Below, in pieces: positions 37,359 to 45,836 of a DNA stretch of 64,000 nucleotides. Source of the DNA: Azospirillum sp. TSO35-2 (GTDB taxonomy: Bacteria; Pseudomonadota; Alphaproteobacteria; Azospirillales; Azospirillaceae). Position numbers and translations under genes: made by a program. The stretch lies in the NCBI RefSeq assembly GCF_003116095.1, contig NZ_LGRA01000021.1:132715-196714 (forward strand). The letters run 5' to 3'. Each line of letters begins with the position of its first letter. Position 1 is the first letter of the stretch. The notes beneath the pieces were generated by a model. That model saw nothing but the letters and a program-made list of their open reading frames with translations. It did not search any database and was not told the DNA's origin.

Positions 37359-38093
37359 ATGTGTGGACGCATGCTTCTCACCACCCCGGTCAATGAAATC
37401 CAGCGCGTGTTCGGCGTCCCGGAACGGCCGAACCTGAAGGAGCGCTGGAACGTCGCCCCGACCCAGGACATCCCGGCCATCCGCCGCGAAGAGGATGGGC
37501 GGCATCTGGCGCTGCTGCGCTGGGGGCTGGTGCCGCCCTGGGCCGACGATCCGTCGATCGGCGGGCGGATGATCAACGCCCGCGGCGAATCGGTGGCTGA
37601 CAAGCCGGCCTTCCGCGACGCCTTCCGCAAGCGCCGCTGCCTGATCCCGCTCGACGGATTCTACGAATGGACCAGCGTGGGGGAGGGGGCGAGGCCGCGC
37701 AAGCAGGGGCACGTCATCCGCCGCCGCGACCGCAGCCTGTTCGCGCTGGCCGGCCTGTGGGAGCGCTGGCGCGGGCCGAAGAGCGGGCCGCCGCTCGACC
37801 ATCCGCTGGAAACCGCGACGGTCGTCACCACCGGCACCAACGCCACCCTGTCGTTCCTGCACGACCGCATGCCGGTGGTGCTCGATCCGGCGGACTGGGA
37901 CGCTTGGCTCGACCCGGCGACGCCGCTGCCGGTGGTGGAGGGCCTGATCCGGTCGGCGCCGGAGGATTGGCTGGACGCGGTGCCGGTGGGGCCGCGGGTG
38001 AACAGCGTGCGCAACGACGACGCCTCCTGCCTCGACCCGCCGTCGGACGCCGTGGAGCGGAAAAAGCCCGATGACCAGCCGCGCCTGTTCTAG
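37359..38093 (+). CDS. SRAP-family abasic-site crosslinking protein (YedK/HMCES)
   Basis: A 244-residue SOS-response-associated peptidase that covalently caps abasic sites in single-stranded DNA. The catalytic Cys2 is right after the initiator Met (MCGRMLLTTP), which fixes the start; Asn73 (INARGES), Glu103 (DGFYEW) and His168 (SFLHDRMPVVL) match the active site of YedK. The frame is open for 103 codons upstream but these would bury Cys2 and are rejected. It overlaps the downstream nuclease-like gene by 23 bases. Confidence 0.94.
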   Translation: MCGRMLLTTPVNEIQRVFGVPERPNLKERWNVAPTQDIPAIRREEDGRHLALLRWGLVPPWADDPSIGGRMINARGESVADKPAFRDAFRKRRCLIPLDGFYEWTSVGEGARPRKQGHVIRRRDRSLFALAGLWERWRGPKSGPPLDHPLETATVVTTGTNATLSFLHDRMPVVLDPADWDAWLDPATPLPVVEGLIRSAPEDWLDAVPVGPRVNSVRNDDASCLDPPSDAVERKKPDDQPRLF

Positions 38094-38637
38094 GGCCGCG
38101 CTGGCGCTGGCGCTGTGTCTGGCGGTCGCGGCCCCGGCGGCGGCCCCGGTGGCGGCGCAGACCAAGCAGGCGGCCAAGGGGCGCGGCCCGATCGCCAACA
38201 CGCCGGACCAGACCATCAAGGGCTCGGCGATGGCGGTGGAGGGCGACCTGCTGACCGTCAACGGTACGGCGGTGCGGCTGATGGGCATCGATGCCCCCGA
38301 TCCCGGTCAGAAGTGCAAGAACCGCTATGGCCACGAGCTGGACTGCTTCAAGGTCGCCACCGCCGTGCTCGCCAACATGGTGAAGGACGAGGAGGTGACC
38401 TGCACCATCACCGAACAGGACCGCACCGGCGAGAAGAAGGGCGAATGCCGGGTGCGTGGGGTCGATCTGGGGGCGGCGATGGTGGCGCGCGGCTGGGCCT
38501 TCCAGTACGCCAGCCTCTCCCCTGCCTATCAGAAGGGCGAGGCCTACGCCCAGAGCAAGAAGATGGGGCTGTGGGCCGGGCAGGTGGAAAAGCCCTGGCA
38601 ATGGCGGTCGCGGCGGATCCGCGAAACGGCGCGGTGA
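38071..38637 (+). CDS. Secreted thermonuclease-like (SNase fold) protein
   Basis: A 188-residue exported protein: signal peptide (ALALALCLAVAAPAAAPVAAQ), then an SNase-type OB fold (GSAMAVEGDLLTVNGTAVRL, MGIDAPDPGQKC, AAMVARGWAFQYASLSPAYQ, YAQSKKMGLWAG). The first catalytic Arg (AVRLMGIDAP) is kept, but the second (in staphylococcal nuclease the Arg of a KYGRG segment) is replaced here by acidic/basic residues in GEKKGEC, so nuclease activity is doubtful. It starts within the end of the SRAP gene in another frame and is probably co-transcribed. Confidence 0.82.
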   Translation: MTSRACSRAALALALCLAVAAPAAAPVAAQTKQAAKGRGPIANTPDQTIKGSAMAVEGDLLTVNGTAVRLMGIDAPDPGQKCKNRYGHELDCFKVATAVLANMVKDEEVTCTITEQDRTGEKKGECRVRGVDLGAAMVARGWAFQYASLSPAYQKGEAYAQSKKMGLWAGQVEKPWQWRSRRIRETAR

Positions 38638-38846
38638 TACCGCCAGGCCCCCAAGGATGCTGACCGTCGGTTCACGGTGCATCCGTCCCCGGCACCCCCC
38701 ATTTCCCATTCGCCACTTTTGTCCGCCGTGGTAGGATTCGGGCGCGACCGACGACCATTTCGACATAGCGACGCGGTTCCCGCGGGGGTGCTTCCAGACG
38801 GTTGGCTCCCTCGGGGCAACTCCCATCGGGGAGCGGAGTCACGGGC

Positions 38847-39647
38847 ATGCTCGTTTACGAATGCGAAGTTTTCGACATTGTGCCGGTGCTGCGCCGCTAC
38901 GCGCGCGCCCTGTGCGGAACGACCGACCGCGGCGACGCGCTGGTGACCCGGTGCGTCGAGGCGGCGGTGATGGCGCCGTCGCGCTTCGGGCTGGACCGGG
39001 GCGAGGGCGCGCGCCTGCCGCTCTACGCCCTGCTGAACCTGCTGTTCGACCGCTCGACCGAGGCGGATGGCCCGCCGGGCCGGCCGCTGCCCTCGCCGCA
39101 TCCGATCGAACGCGCGCTTGCCGAATTGCCGGAGCCCGACCGCCGGCTCTACCTGCTGACCGCGCTGGAAGGGTTGAGCCTGCCGCAAGCGGCGAAGGTG
39201 CTGCAACTCCCGCGGGCCGCGGCGGTCGACCGGCTGAAGGCGGCCCGGGCGCATGTGCGCGCCGCGATGGTGCAGCGGGTGATGGTGGTGGAGGACAACG
39301 CCCTGCTGGCGATGGAACTGGGCGAGCTGGTCGCCGACATGGGCCATGTCGTCTGTGGCACCGCCGGCAACGAGCTGGAGGCGCTGGCCCTGCTGAAGGC
39401 GGAAAAGCCGACGCTGGCGCTGCTCGACGTCCGTCTGGCCGACGGCGGCAGCGGGATCGAGCTTGCCCGGCGGCTGAAGCGTGTCCGCGACCTGCGCACC
39501 ATCTTCGTCACCGCCTTTGACGGTGACATCCACGCGCGGGACGCCCGGCACCTGGGCCAGATCGTGCGGAAGCCCTTCACCAACGCCGGAATCCAGGCTG
39601 CCATTTCCCGGGCGATCTTCATGCCGCAGCCGGTGGCGCTCGCCTGA
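38847..39647 (+). CDS. PhyR-like anti-anti-sigma response regulator
   Basis: A 266-residue protein with the PhyR layout: an N-terminal ECF-sigma-like half (residues 1 to about 140; VPVLRRYARALCGTTDRGDA; PEPDRRLYLLTALEGLSLPQ) that mimics sigma-EcfG to bind NepR, then a C-terminal receiver with Asp194 (LALLDVRLADGGSGIE) plus the conserved acid pair (VVEDN), Thr (FVTAFD) and Lys (VRKPF). PhyR controls the general stress response in alphaproteobacteria. nepR and ecfG genes are not adjacent, unlike the usual locus, so this is either a second PhyR or a relocated one. The start at 38847 matches the PhyR N-terminus. Two EcfG-like promoters lie just downstream (40055-40132). Confidence 0.85.
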   Translation: MLVYECEVFDIVPVLRRYARALCGTTDRGDALVTRCVEAAVMAPSRFGLDRGEGARLPLYALLNLLFDRSTEADGPPGRPLPSPHPIERALAELPEPDRRLYLLTALEGLSLPQAAKVLQLPRAAAVDRLKAARAHVRAAMVQRVMVVEDNALLAMELGELVADMGHVVCGTAGNELEALALLKAEKPTLALLDVRLADGGSGIELARRLKRVRDLRTIFVTAFDGDIHARDARHLGQIVRKPFTNAGIQAAISRAIFMPQPVALA

Positions 39648-39675
39648 CCCGGTCTTTTTTCAACAGGACGTAAAA

Positions 39676-39706
39676 AAGGGACCGCCCAGCGGAGTGGCGG
39701 TCCCTT
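39676..39706. terminator. Terminator after the PhyR-like gene
   Basis: GGGACCGCC (39678-39686) and GGCGGTCCC (39696-39704) form a 9-bp stem, flanked by AAAAAA on the left and TT on the right. The A/T arms suggest it also acts as the terminator of the convergent GlsB gene. Confidence 0.75.
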
Positions 39707-39752
39707 CTGCACTGCTGCACGGCTTCGGTGCAAGCCGGCCTTGTCGCTGCCG

Positions 39753-40010
39753 TTACACCGTCGTACGGCGGCCGACGATCATCCGGTAGATGGCGAGGAT
39801 GACGATGGCGCCGACGATGGCGCCGATGAATCCGGCCCCTTCACCCGGCCGATACCAGCCGACCGCGGCCCCCAGATAGGTGGCGACGAAGGCACCGGCG
39901 ATGCCCAGCAGGGTGGTGATGATGAAGCCGCCCGGATCGCGACCCGGCATCAGGAACTTGGCGACGATGCCGGCGAGAAACCCGATGATGATCGTCCAGA
40001 GAATGCCCAT
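39753..40010 (-). CDS. GlsB/YeaQ/YmgE-family stress-response membrane protein
   Basis: An 85-residue transglycosylase-associated family protein with three hydrophobic helices (ILWTIIIGFLAGIVAKFLMP; FIITTLLGIAGAFVATYLG; FIGAIVGAIVILAIYRMIVG) and the family motif PGRDPGG. Members are small stress-induced inner-membrane proteins of unclear mechanism. A strong EcfG-like promoter (AGAAC-N16-CGTT) lies 45 bases upstream. The start ATG is preceded by GGGAAAACA. Confidence 0.93.
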   Translation of the reverse strand: MGILWTIIIGFLAGIVAKFLMPGRDPGGFIITTLLGIAGAFVATYLGAAVGWYRPGEGAGFIGAIVGAIVILAIYRMIVGRRTTV

Positions 40011-40054
40011 GGTTGTTTTCCCTTCCGTTGCGGGACCGTCTTCCCATGCCCAAT

Positions 40055-40079
40055 AACGGGCAAAACCGCGTTTGGTTCT
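40055..40079 (-). promoter_or_regulatory. EcfG-like stress promoter of the GlsB gene
   Basis: On the minus strand, AGAAC (40079-40075) then 16 bases then CGTT (40058-40055). The EcfG consensus is GGAAC-N16/17-CGTT, so one -35 base differs while spacing and -10 are perfect. It lies 45 bases before the GlsB start. Confidence 0.55.
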
Positions 40080-40106
40080 GTTGGCCGGCGGATCTTTTGG
40101 CCCCAA

Positions 40107-40132
40107 GGAACTTTTCGGGGTGCCCCCATGTT
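40107..40132 (+). promoter_or_regulatory. EcfG-like stress promoter of the DUF4142 gene
   Basis: GGAAC at 40107-40111 and TGTT at 40129-40132, spaced by 17 bases; only the first -10 base departs from the consensus GGAAC-N17-CGTT. It implies a 5' leader of about 90 bases for the DUF4142 gene. Confidence 0.55.
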
Positions 40133-40229
40133 GTCGGCTGCACGTGATCGCTGTCGCGCGTCCGGCGCCGACGCGGTCATCCAGCACGCCCCACCCGGGC
40201 CGTACTGCAATAATGTTGGGAGAACCCGC

Positions 40230-41045
40230 ATGACCAAGACCTTTGTTTTCACCGCGATGGGCGCGGTTCTGTTGTCGACCACCGCGATGGCGCAGGTGGG
40301 CGGCGCGACGACGCCCCAGGCCGGGTCGAGCTACACGCTGGGCGCGTCGTCCGGTTCGACGACCATCCCGCCGCTGAGCGCGCCGGCGCGCGGCCTGCCG
40401 GTCACCGACACGCCGCAGGGCGGCAAGGTCGTGGTGCTGGGCGAGGGCATCGGCGCCCGTCAGGCGGCCGAGCAGCGGCGGATGGAACAGCAGATGACCA
40501 CCGGCATCGCCGGCTCCAGCGCCGGTGTGGCCGGTTCGGAGATGAGCGGCAGCGGCATGGCCGCGCAGGACCGCAACGCCCGCATGGCCCCGGTCGCCAG
40601 CGCCGCCGACTTCGTGAACCGCGCCGCGCAGAGCGACCTGTTCGAGATCGCGTCGAGCCGCATGGCGGTGGATCGCTCGACCAGCGAGCCGGTGCGCCAG
40701 TTCGCCCGCCACATGATCATGGACCACACCACCACCAGCGAACTGGTCAAGACCCAGGCCCGTGCCAGCGGCCTGGAGCCGCCGGCCCAGCCCGACCTGG
40801 ACCAGCAGCAGAAGCTGACCCAACTGCAGGGCCTGCGCGGCGCCGCCTTCGACCGCACTTACGTCAACCAGCAGGTGATGGCGCACCGCGAGGCGGTCGA
40901 CCTCTACCAGACCGTCGCCAGCAGCACCGATCCGGATCTGCAGCCCTACCGCAGCCTTGCCCAGCAGACCTTGCCGAAGCTGCAGCAGCATCTGAGCGAC
41001 ATCCAGGCGATCGCGGCCAGCGCACCGATGGCCAGCGCCCGCTGA
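40230..41045 (+). CDS. Exported DUF4142-domain protein
   Basis: A 271-residue periplasmic protein. A signal peptide (TKTFVFTAMGAVLLSTTAMA, cut before QVGG) precedes a Ser/Gly/Pro-rich low-complexity segment of about 110 residues, then a DUF4142 ferritin-like helical domain (SAADFVNRAAQSDLFEIASS; RQFARHMIMDHTTTSELVK; HREAVDLYQTVASSTDPDLQ). In other alphaproteobacteria such genes are part of the general stress regulon. The signal peptide fixes the start at 40230; a longer open frame to 39741 is not used. A 17-bp terminator stem follows. Confidence 0.9.
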   Translation: MTKTFVFTAMGAVLLSTTAMAQVGGATTPQAGSSYTLGASSGSTTIPPLSAPARGLPVTDTPQGGKVVVLGEGIGARQAAEQRRMEQQMTTGIAGSSAGVAGSEMSGSGMAAQDRNARMAPVASAADFVNRAAQSDLFEIASSRMAVDRSTSEPVRQFARHMIMDHTTTSELVKTQARASGLEPPAQPDLDQQQKLTQLQGLRGAAFDRTYVNQQVMAHREAVDLYQTVASSTDPDLQPYRSLAQQTLPKLQQHLSDIQAIAASAPMASAR

Positions 41046-41086
41046 CGGATCCCGGTCCGTGCTTGAAAGACCGGGCCTTCCTTGAA

Positions 41087-41142
41087 ACGGCAACGGCCCC
41101 GCACCGCTCCCCAACCGGGGGCGGATGCGGGGCCGTTGCCGT
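41087..41142. terminator. Large terminator between DUF4142 and rpe genes
   Basis: ACGGCAACGGCCCCGCA (41087-41103) pairs with TGCGGGGCCGTTGCCGT (41126-41142) in a perfect 17-bp stem with a 22-base loop that can itself pair. It serves both convergent genes. Confidence 0.8.
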
Positions 41143-41159
41143 GTGGCCGGGCGCGCCGG

Positions 41160-41813
41160 TCAGCGCAGGGCGCGGATGTTGGCGGCGTAGTGCTCCGGAC
41201 CGCCGGTGAAGGTGGCGGTGCCGGCGACCAGCACATCAGCGCCGGCCTCCACCGCCAGCCGGGCGGTCTCCGGATTGATGCCGCCGTCGATCTCAAGGTC
41301 GATCGGCTTGCCGATGGCGTCGATGCGGGCGCGCAGGTCGCGGATCTTCGGCAGTTGGCTCATGATGAAGCTCTGGCCGCCGAAGCCGGGGTTGACCGTC
41401 ATCACCAGCACCAGGTCGATGTCCTCCAGCACATGCTGGATCGCGTCCACCGGCGTCGCCGGGTTCAGCGAGACGCCGGCCTTCTTGCCCAGCGACTTGA
41501 TCAGCTGGATCGTCCGGTGCAGGTGCGGCCCCGCCTCCGGATGGACGGTGATGATGTCGGCGCCGGCCTTGGCGAACTCGGTCACGAAGGCGTCGACCGG
41601 GGAGATCATCAGGTGGACGTCGAAGACCTTCGCCGTGTGCGGCCGCAGCGCCTTCACCACGCCCGGGCCGATGGTGATGTTGGGCACGAAATGGCCGTCC
41701 ATCACGTCGATGTGGATGTAGTCGGCGCCGGCGGCGTCAACCGCGCGGACCTCCTCGCCCAGCCGGGCGAAATCGGCGGAGAGAATCGAGGGGGAGATTT
41801 TGACGGCGCGCAT
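41160..41813 (-). CDS. rpe: Ribulose-phosphate 3-epimerase
   Basis: A 217-residue TIM-barrel enzyme of the pentose phosphate and Calvin pathways. Motifs: [19 protein letters not shown], the metal-ligand histidine and Asp in [37 protein letters not shown] and [12 protein letters not shown]. The start MRAVKISPS at 41813 is chosen over longer in-frame extensions. It stands alone, divergent from modA. Confidence 0.96.
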   Translation of the reverse strand: MRAVKISPSILSADFARLGEEVRAVDAAGADYIHIDVMDGHFVPNITIGPGVVKALRPHTAKVFDVHLMISPVDAFVTEFAKAGADIITVHPEAGPHLHRTIQLIKSLGKKAGVSLNPATPVDAIQHVLEDIDLVLVMTVNPGFGGQSFIMSQLPKIRDLRARIDAIGKPIDLEIDGGINPETARLAVEAGADVLVAGTATFTGGPEHYAANIRALR

Positions 41814-41977
41814 GGCAAGCTTTCCTGGATGAAAAATCGGGAAACACGGGCGATTCGCGACCCTCCTTATCACGCCGCAGCCTGCCGAGTCATGACGCGA
41901 AGTGGCCGTGGCCGGCCGCCGGGCCGGGCCAAACCAGCGTGAACCGGGCGTTTCCGCTTTACCGCATCTGCGAAGCG

Positions 41978-41997
41978 CTGTATCCGTTGAGATATAG
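41978..41997. promoter_or_regulatory. Possible Mo-box (ModE-type operator) before modA
   Basis: CTGTATC (41978-41984) and GATATAG (41991-41997) form an inverted repeat (6 of 7 paired) with a 6-base spacer, 29 bases before the modA ATG. The arrangement resembles the TAT-rich dyad bound by ModE-family repressors. No modE gene is in the window. Confidence 0.35.
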
Positions 41998-42025
41998 GTT
42001 GAACCGCAAGCAGGTCGGAGGGGCG

Positions 42026-42838
42026 ATGTTCGGTTTCCGTATGGGCGTGCGCGGACAGGGGGTTGCGCGGGCCGTGTCGGTGCTGGTGGTCGGCCTTGGC
42101 CTGACGCTGGCGGTGACCCCGGCGGCGATGGCGCAGGACCCGCTGGTCCTGGCTGCGGCATCGACCAAGAACGCGGTGGAGAAGCTGGCAGCCCAGTTCA
42201 AGGCGAAGACCGGCGCGTCGATCACCGCATCCTTCGCCGCGTCCTCCGCGCTGGCCAAGCAGATCGAGAACGGCGCGCCGGCCGACATCTTCATCTCGGC
42301 CGATCTCGACTGGATGGATTACTTGCAGACGCGCAACCTGATCAAACCGGGAAGCCGCGTCAACCTGCTCGGCAACGATCTGGTGGTGGTTGCGCCCAAG
42401 GGGTCCAGCCTGAAGCCCGACCTGTCCAAGGGCGGCCGGCTGGCCGAACAGCTCGGCGACGGCCGTCTGGCCACCGGCGACCCGTCGAACGTCCCGGTCG
42501 GGAAGTACGCTCGCAAGGCGCTGGAGTCGCTCGGCCAATGGCAGGCGGTCGAACCGAAGCTGGCGCGGGCGGACAGCGTGCGCGCCGCGCTGGTGCTGGT
42601 CAGCCGCGGCGAAGCGCCGCTGGGCATCGTCTACCGCACCGACGCGGCGATCGACCCGGGGGTGGAGGTGGTCGCGACCTTCCCGCCGGACAGCTATCCG
42701 CCGGTCGTCTATCCGGCGGCGCTGACCGCGACGTCGACGAGCGGCCCGGCCGCCGCCTTCCTCGACTACATCAAGTCGCCGGACGGCATGGCGGTGTGGA
42801 AGGAATTCGGCTTCGTTCCGGCGCCCAACTCGCCGTAA
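42026..42838 (+). CDS. modA: Molybdate ABC transporter substrate-binding protein
   Basis: A 270-residue periplasmic molybdate-binding protein. The start [12 protein letters not shown] (GGAGGGG upstream) precedes a signal peptide ending near AAMAQ. The mature N-terminus [34 protein letters not shown] and [12 protein letters not shown] are typical oxyanion-binding segments of ModA. It is first in the modABC operon, with 10 bases to modB. Confidence 0.95.
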   Translation: MFGFRMGVRGQGVARAVSVLVVGLGLTLAVTPAAMAQDPLVLAAASTKNAVEKLAAQFKAKTGASITASFAASSALAKQIENGAPADIFISADLDWMDYLQTRNLIKPGSRVNLLGNDLVVVAPKGSSLKPDLSKGGRLAEQLGDGRLATGDPSNVPVGKYARKALESLGQWQAVEPKLARADSVRAALVLVSRGEAPLGIVYRTDAAIDPGVEVVATFPPDSYPPVVYPAALTATSTSGPAAAFLDYIKSPDGMAVWKEFGFVPAPNSP

Positions 42839-42848
42839 GCTGGGCGGC

Positions 42849-43544
42849 ATGGACATCCTGACGCCGATGGAAACCACCGCGTTGCTGCTGAGCCTGCGTG
42901 TCGCCGGGGTGGCCATCGCGTTGGGGTTGCCGGTCGCCGTGGTCGCCGCCTGGATCCTCGGGCGTTATTCCTTTCCGGGAAAGACGCTGGTCGACGGCTT
43001 GGTGCATCTGCCGCTGGTTCTGCCGCCGGTGGTGACCGGCTACATCCTGCTGGTGACGATGGGCACCAAGGGGGTGATCGGCGGCTGGCTGTACCACACG
43101 TTGGGCATCAAGCTGATCTTCACCGCGGAAGGGGCGTCGCTGGCGGTCGCCGTCACCTCCTTCCCGCTGATGGTGCGGGCGATCCGCCTGTCGGTCGAGG
43201 CGATCGACGGTGGGCTGGAGGCGGCGGCGCGCACGCTGGGCGCCGGGCCGGTCGACCGCTTCTTCACCATCCTGCTGCCGCTGATGGCGCCCGGCCTGCT
43301 GTCCGGCGCCATCGTCGCCTTTGCCGCGGCGATGGGCGAGTTCGGCGCCGTCATCACCTTCGTGTCGAACATTCCCGGCCAGACCCAGACCCTGCCGCTG
43401 GCGATCTACGCCGCGACGCAGGAGCCGGGCGGTGACGCGGTGGCGGCGCGGCTGGCCACCATTTCCTTCGCGGTGGCGCTGGTGGCGCTGACGCTGTCGG
43501 AGGTGCTGGCAAGCCGGGTCCGCCGGCTGATCGGCCAAACCTGA
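42849..43544 (+). CDS. modB: Molybdate ABC transporter permease
   Basis: A 231-residue inner-membrane permease with five to six hydrophobic helices and the ATPase-contact EAA loop (IDGGLEAAARTLGAGPVDRF). It is characteristic of ModB: PLVLPPVVTGYILLV and MGEFGAVITFVSNIPGQT. It lies 20 bases before modC. Confidence 0.95.
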   Translation: MDILTPMETTALLLSLRVAGVAIALGLPVAVVAAWILGRYSFPGKTLVDGLVHLPLVLPPVVTGYILLVTMGTKGVIGGWLYHTLGIKLIFTAEGASLAVAVTSFPLMVRAIRLSVEAIDGGLEAAARTLGAGPVDRFFTILLPLMAPGLLSGAIVAFAAAMGEFGAVITFVSNIPGQTQTLPLAIYAATQEPGGDAVAARLATISFAVALVALTLSEVLASRVRRLIGQT

Positions 43545-43564
43545 GCCCCGGGGACACGACCGCC

Positions 43565-44686
43565 ATGCTGGACCTGTCGATCCGCCAGACGTTGGGCGCC
43601 TTCACCCTCGACATCGCTTTCACCGCCGAGGAGGCGGGCGTGACCGCGCTGTTCGGCCGGTCGGGGTCGGGCAAGACCTCCGTCATCAACGCCATCGCCG
43701 GGCTGACCCGTCCGGATTCCGGGCGCATCCGCGTCGGCGACACCGTCTTCTTCGACAGCGCACGGCGCATCGATGTGCCGGTGGAAAAGCGGCGGGTCGG
43801 CTATGTCTTTCAGGATTCGCGGCTTTTCCCGCACATGACCGTGCGCGGCAACCTGGACTATGGGCTGCGCCGGGTTCCCGCCGGGGATCGGCGCATCGCC
43901 TTCGGCCCGGTGGTGGATCTGCTGGGACTGGCGCCTCTGCTCGACCGCCGGCCGCGCGGGCTGTCCGGCGGCGAGAAGCAGCGCGTCGCCGTCGGCCGGG
44001 CGCTGCTGGCGCAGCCGCGCCTGCTGCTGATGGACGAGCCGATGGCGTCGCTCGACGCCGCCCGCAAGGCGGAGATCATGCCTTACATCGAGCGGCTGCG
44101 CGACGAGATGGCAATCCCCATCGTCCTGGTCAGCCACGCGCTGGACGAGGTGGTGCGGCTCGCCACCACCATGGTGCTGATTGGGGAGGGCAGGGTGCGC
44201 GCCGTCGGGCCGGTCGGTACGGTGATGGGCCGGCTCGACCTGTCGGCGGCGACCGGGGCGCAGGACGCCGGCGCGGTGCTGGACCTGACGGTGGAACGCC
44301 AGGAGGAGGCCGACGGGCTGACTGTGCTCGCCTTCGACGGTGGCCGGCTGACAGTGCCGCGGGTCGACCGGCCGCCGGGCGCGGCGGTCCGCCTGCACAT
44401 CCACGCCCGCGACGTCATCGTGGCGCTTCAGGCGCCGACCGGGGTCAGCGTCCGCAACGCCCTGCCGGCGCGGGTGGTGGAGGTTGCCGAGTCCGGCCCC
44501 TCCTCTGCCGACGTGCGCATGGCGGTCGGCGGGTCCTTCCTGATCGCCCGCATCACGCGGGCCGCGGTGCGCGAACTGGGCTTGGCGCCTGGGCGTCCGG
44601 TGGTGGCGCTGGTCAAGGGCATCGCCTTCGAACCGGAATCCGGCAACGGCGGCGGAACGGGCCGGGGCCGTGTCGTGGATGTCTGA
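43565..44686 (+). CDS. modC: Molybdate ABC transporter ATP-binding protein
   Basis: A 373-residue ABC ATPase. Walker A FGRSGSGKTSVINAIAG, signature LSGGEKQRVAVGRALLA, Walker B LLLMDEPMASLDAA and the switch His in VLVSHALDEV are in order; a C-terminal TOBE/Mop-like domain (SVRNALPARVVEVAESG) follows, as in ModC, and may bind molybdate for feedback control. It completes the importer that supplies Mo for the cofactor genes and the Mo hydroxylase in this window. Confidence 0.95.
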   Translation: MLDLSIRQTLGAFTLDIAFTAEEAGVTALFGRSGSGKTSVINAIAGLTRPDSGRIRVGDTVFFDSARRIDVPVEKRRVGYVFQDSRLFPHMTVRGNLDYGLRRVPAGDRRIAFGPVVDLLGLAPLLDRRPRGLSGGEKQRVAVGRALLAQPRLLLMDEPMASLDAARKAEIMPYIERLRDEMAIPIVLVSHALDEVVRLATTMVLIGEGRVRAVGPVGTVMGRLDLSAATGAQDAGAVLDLTVERQEEADGLTVLAFDGGRLTVPRVDRPPGAAVRLHIHARDVIVALQAPTGVSVRNALPARVVEVAESGPSSADVRMAVGGSFLIARITRAAVRELGLAPGRPVVALVKGIAFEPESGNGGGTGRGRVVDV

Positions 44687-44729
44687 GCCCCGACACGGCC
44701 CCTGGTCCGTCGTCTATGCCGCGGTCGCC

Positions 44730-45047
44730 TTACTGACCGCCGGACGGGGTCGCCGTTCCGGTGCTGGCGCCACCGCCGGCCGAGCCGCCGGCGGTCGCCC
44801 CACCGGGCACCGTCGCGCCGCCGGTCGATTCGCGGCTGTTGCCCATGGTCGTGCCGCCGGAGGTGCCGCCCGCCGTGCCGGCGTTTCCACCGCCCACACT
44901 GGTCGACGGCGTGCTGGTGGTGGCCCCGCTGCTGGTGGTCGGGTGCGAGTCGGTCGCCGCGTTGGAGTTCTTGGCGTTCTGTTCGTCGCAGGCCGCCAAG
45001 CCCAGAAGCAGGGCGGGCAGGGCCGCGATCAGAAGCTTGCTGCGCAT
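44730..45047 (-). CDS. Small Gly/Thr/Ser-rich lipoprotein
   Basis: A 105-residue exported protein. The N-terminus MRSKLLIAALPALLLGLAAC carries a lipobox (LAAC), so it should be lipidated at Cys20. The rest is low complexity (Gly, Thr, Ser, Ala) and looks disordered, without a recognisable domain. AAGGAGAG seven bases before the ATG is a strong ribosome-binding site and fixes the start; the frame continues 45 codons upstream. Function unknown. Confidence 0.8.
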   Translation of the reverse strand: MRSKLLIAALPALLLGLAACDEQNAKNSNAATDSHPTTSSGATTSTPSTSVGGGNAGTAGGTSGGTTMGNSRESTGGATVPGGATAGGSAGGGASTGTATPSGGQ

Positions 45048-45450
45048 GGAGTGTCTCTCCTTAGCCATGGGTCGCATGGGTGGGTCGGTCATCGCCGGGG
45101 CGGGATGCCTCCGGGGGATGCACGGTGACGCACGGTCGTCGCGTGGTCCTGCCGACGCCATGATGACCCAAACACGCCACAACCGTTTTTCATTCCCAGA
45201 CCCGATAGGACTATGCCGGGTGGTGGTAGGCCGGGCGGACAGGCCCCGCGGGGGTGGTGCCGGCGAGGCAGTCCCAATCCGCTGCCGCTCCGACCGCCGT
45301 CATTTTCACGGAACGTTTCGGCAACTTGTGCCGAAGAACTCATCGGTACCCATTACTGGGTTGCGCAAACATCACGAAGCTTTCGCGACGTGTCTGTTCC
45401 ACTTTTTTCGTTTGACCGGCGGAAAGTCGCTGTGATTCCATCCTCGCACC
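45048..45450. other. 403-bp gene-free region
   Basis: It lies between the leftward lipoprotein gene and the rightward FtsB-like gene and should hold both promoters. Apart from the lipoprotein ribosome-binding site I see no convincing promoter boxes, hairpin or reading frame; the segment near 45350-45420 is somewhat richer in A and T. Confidence 0.5.
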
Positions 45451-45822
45451 ATGACCATGATCGCCGACATCACCGACAGCCTCGCCCGCGCCGCCAAAAG
45501 CGCGCTCCGCCAAGCCATCATGCCGGCGCTGTGCGCCTGCGTGGTCGCCTACTTCGCCTACTACGCGGTCCACGGCGACCGCGGACTGGTGGCGATGAAG
45601 CAGATGCAGGGGGAGATCGCCCAGACCGAAGAGGTGCTGACCCAGTTGCGCACCGAGCGCGAGGATATGGAGCGCCGCGCCCAGTTGCTGCGCGCCGACG
45701 GGCTGGACCGTGACATGCTGGAAGAGCGGGCGCGGCTGATGCTGAACTTCTCCAATCCCCGCGACGTGATCGTGAAGCTGCCCAAAATCGCCGACCAGGA
45801 AGGGGCGGTCCCGCAGAAGTAA
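45451..45822 (+). CDS. FtsB/DivIC-family septum formation initiator protein
   Basis: A 123-residue single-pass membrane protein: a short cytoplasmic start, a membrane helix at about residues 24-42 (MPALCACVVAYFAYYAV), then a coiled coil (MKQMQGEIAQTEEVLTQLRT, EREDMERRAQLLRAD) and a short globular end. This is the FtsB architecture, a linker of the divisome. It precedes pdhA by 193 bases, a neighbourhood common in alphaproteobacteria. Two possible starts (ATG at 45451 and 45457) differ by two residues. Confidence 0.87.
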   Translation: MTMIADITDSLARAAKSALRQAIMPALCACVVAYFAYYAVHGDRGLVAMKQMQGEIAQTEEVLTQLRTEREDMERRAQLLRADGLDRDMLEERARLMLNFSNPRDVIVKLPKIADQEGAVPQK

Positions 45823-45836
45823 GGGGGAAATCAGCA

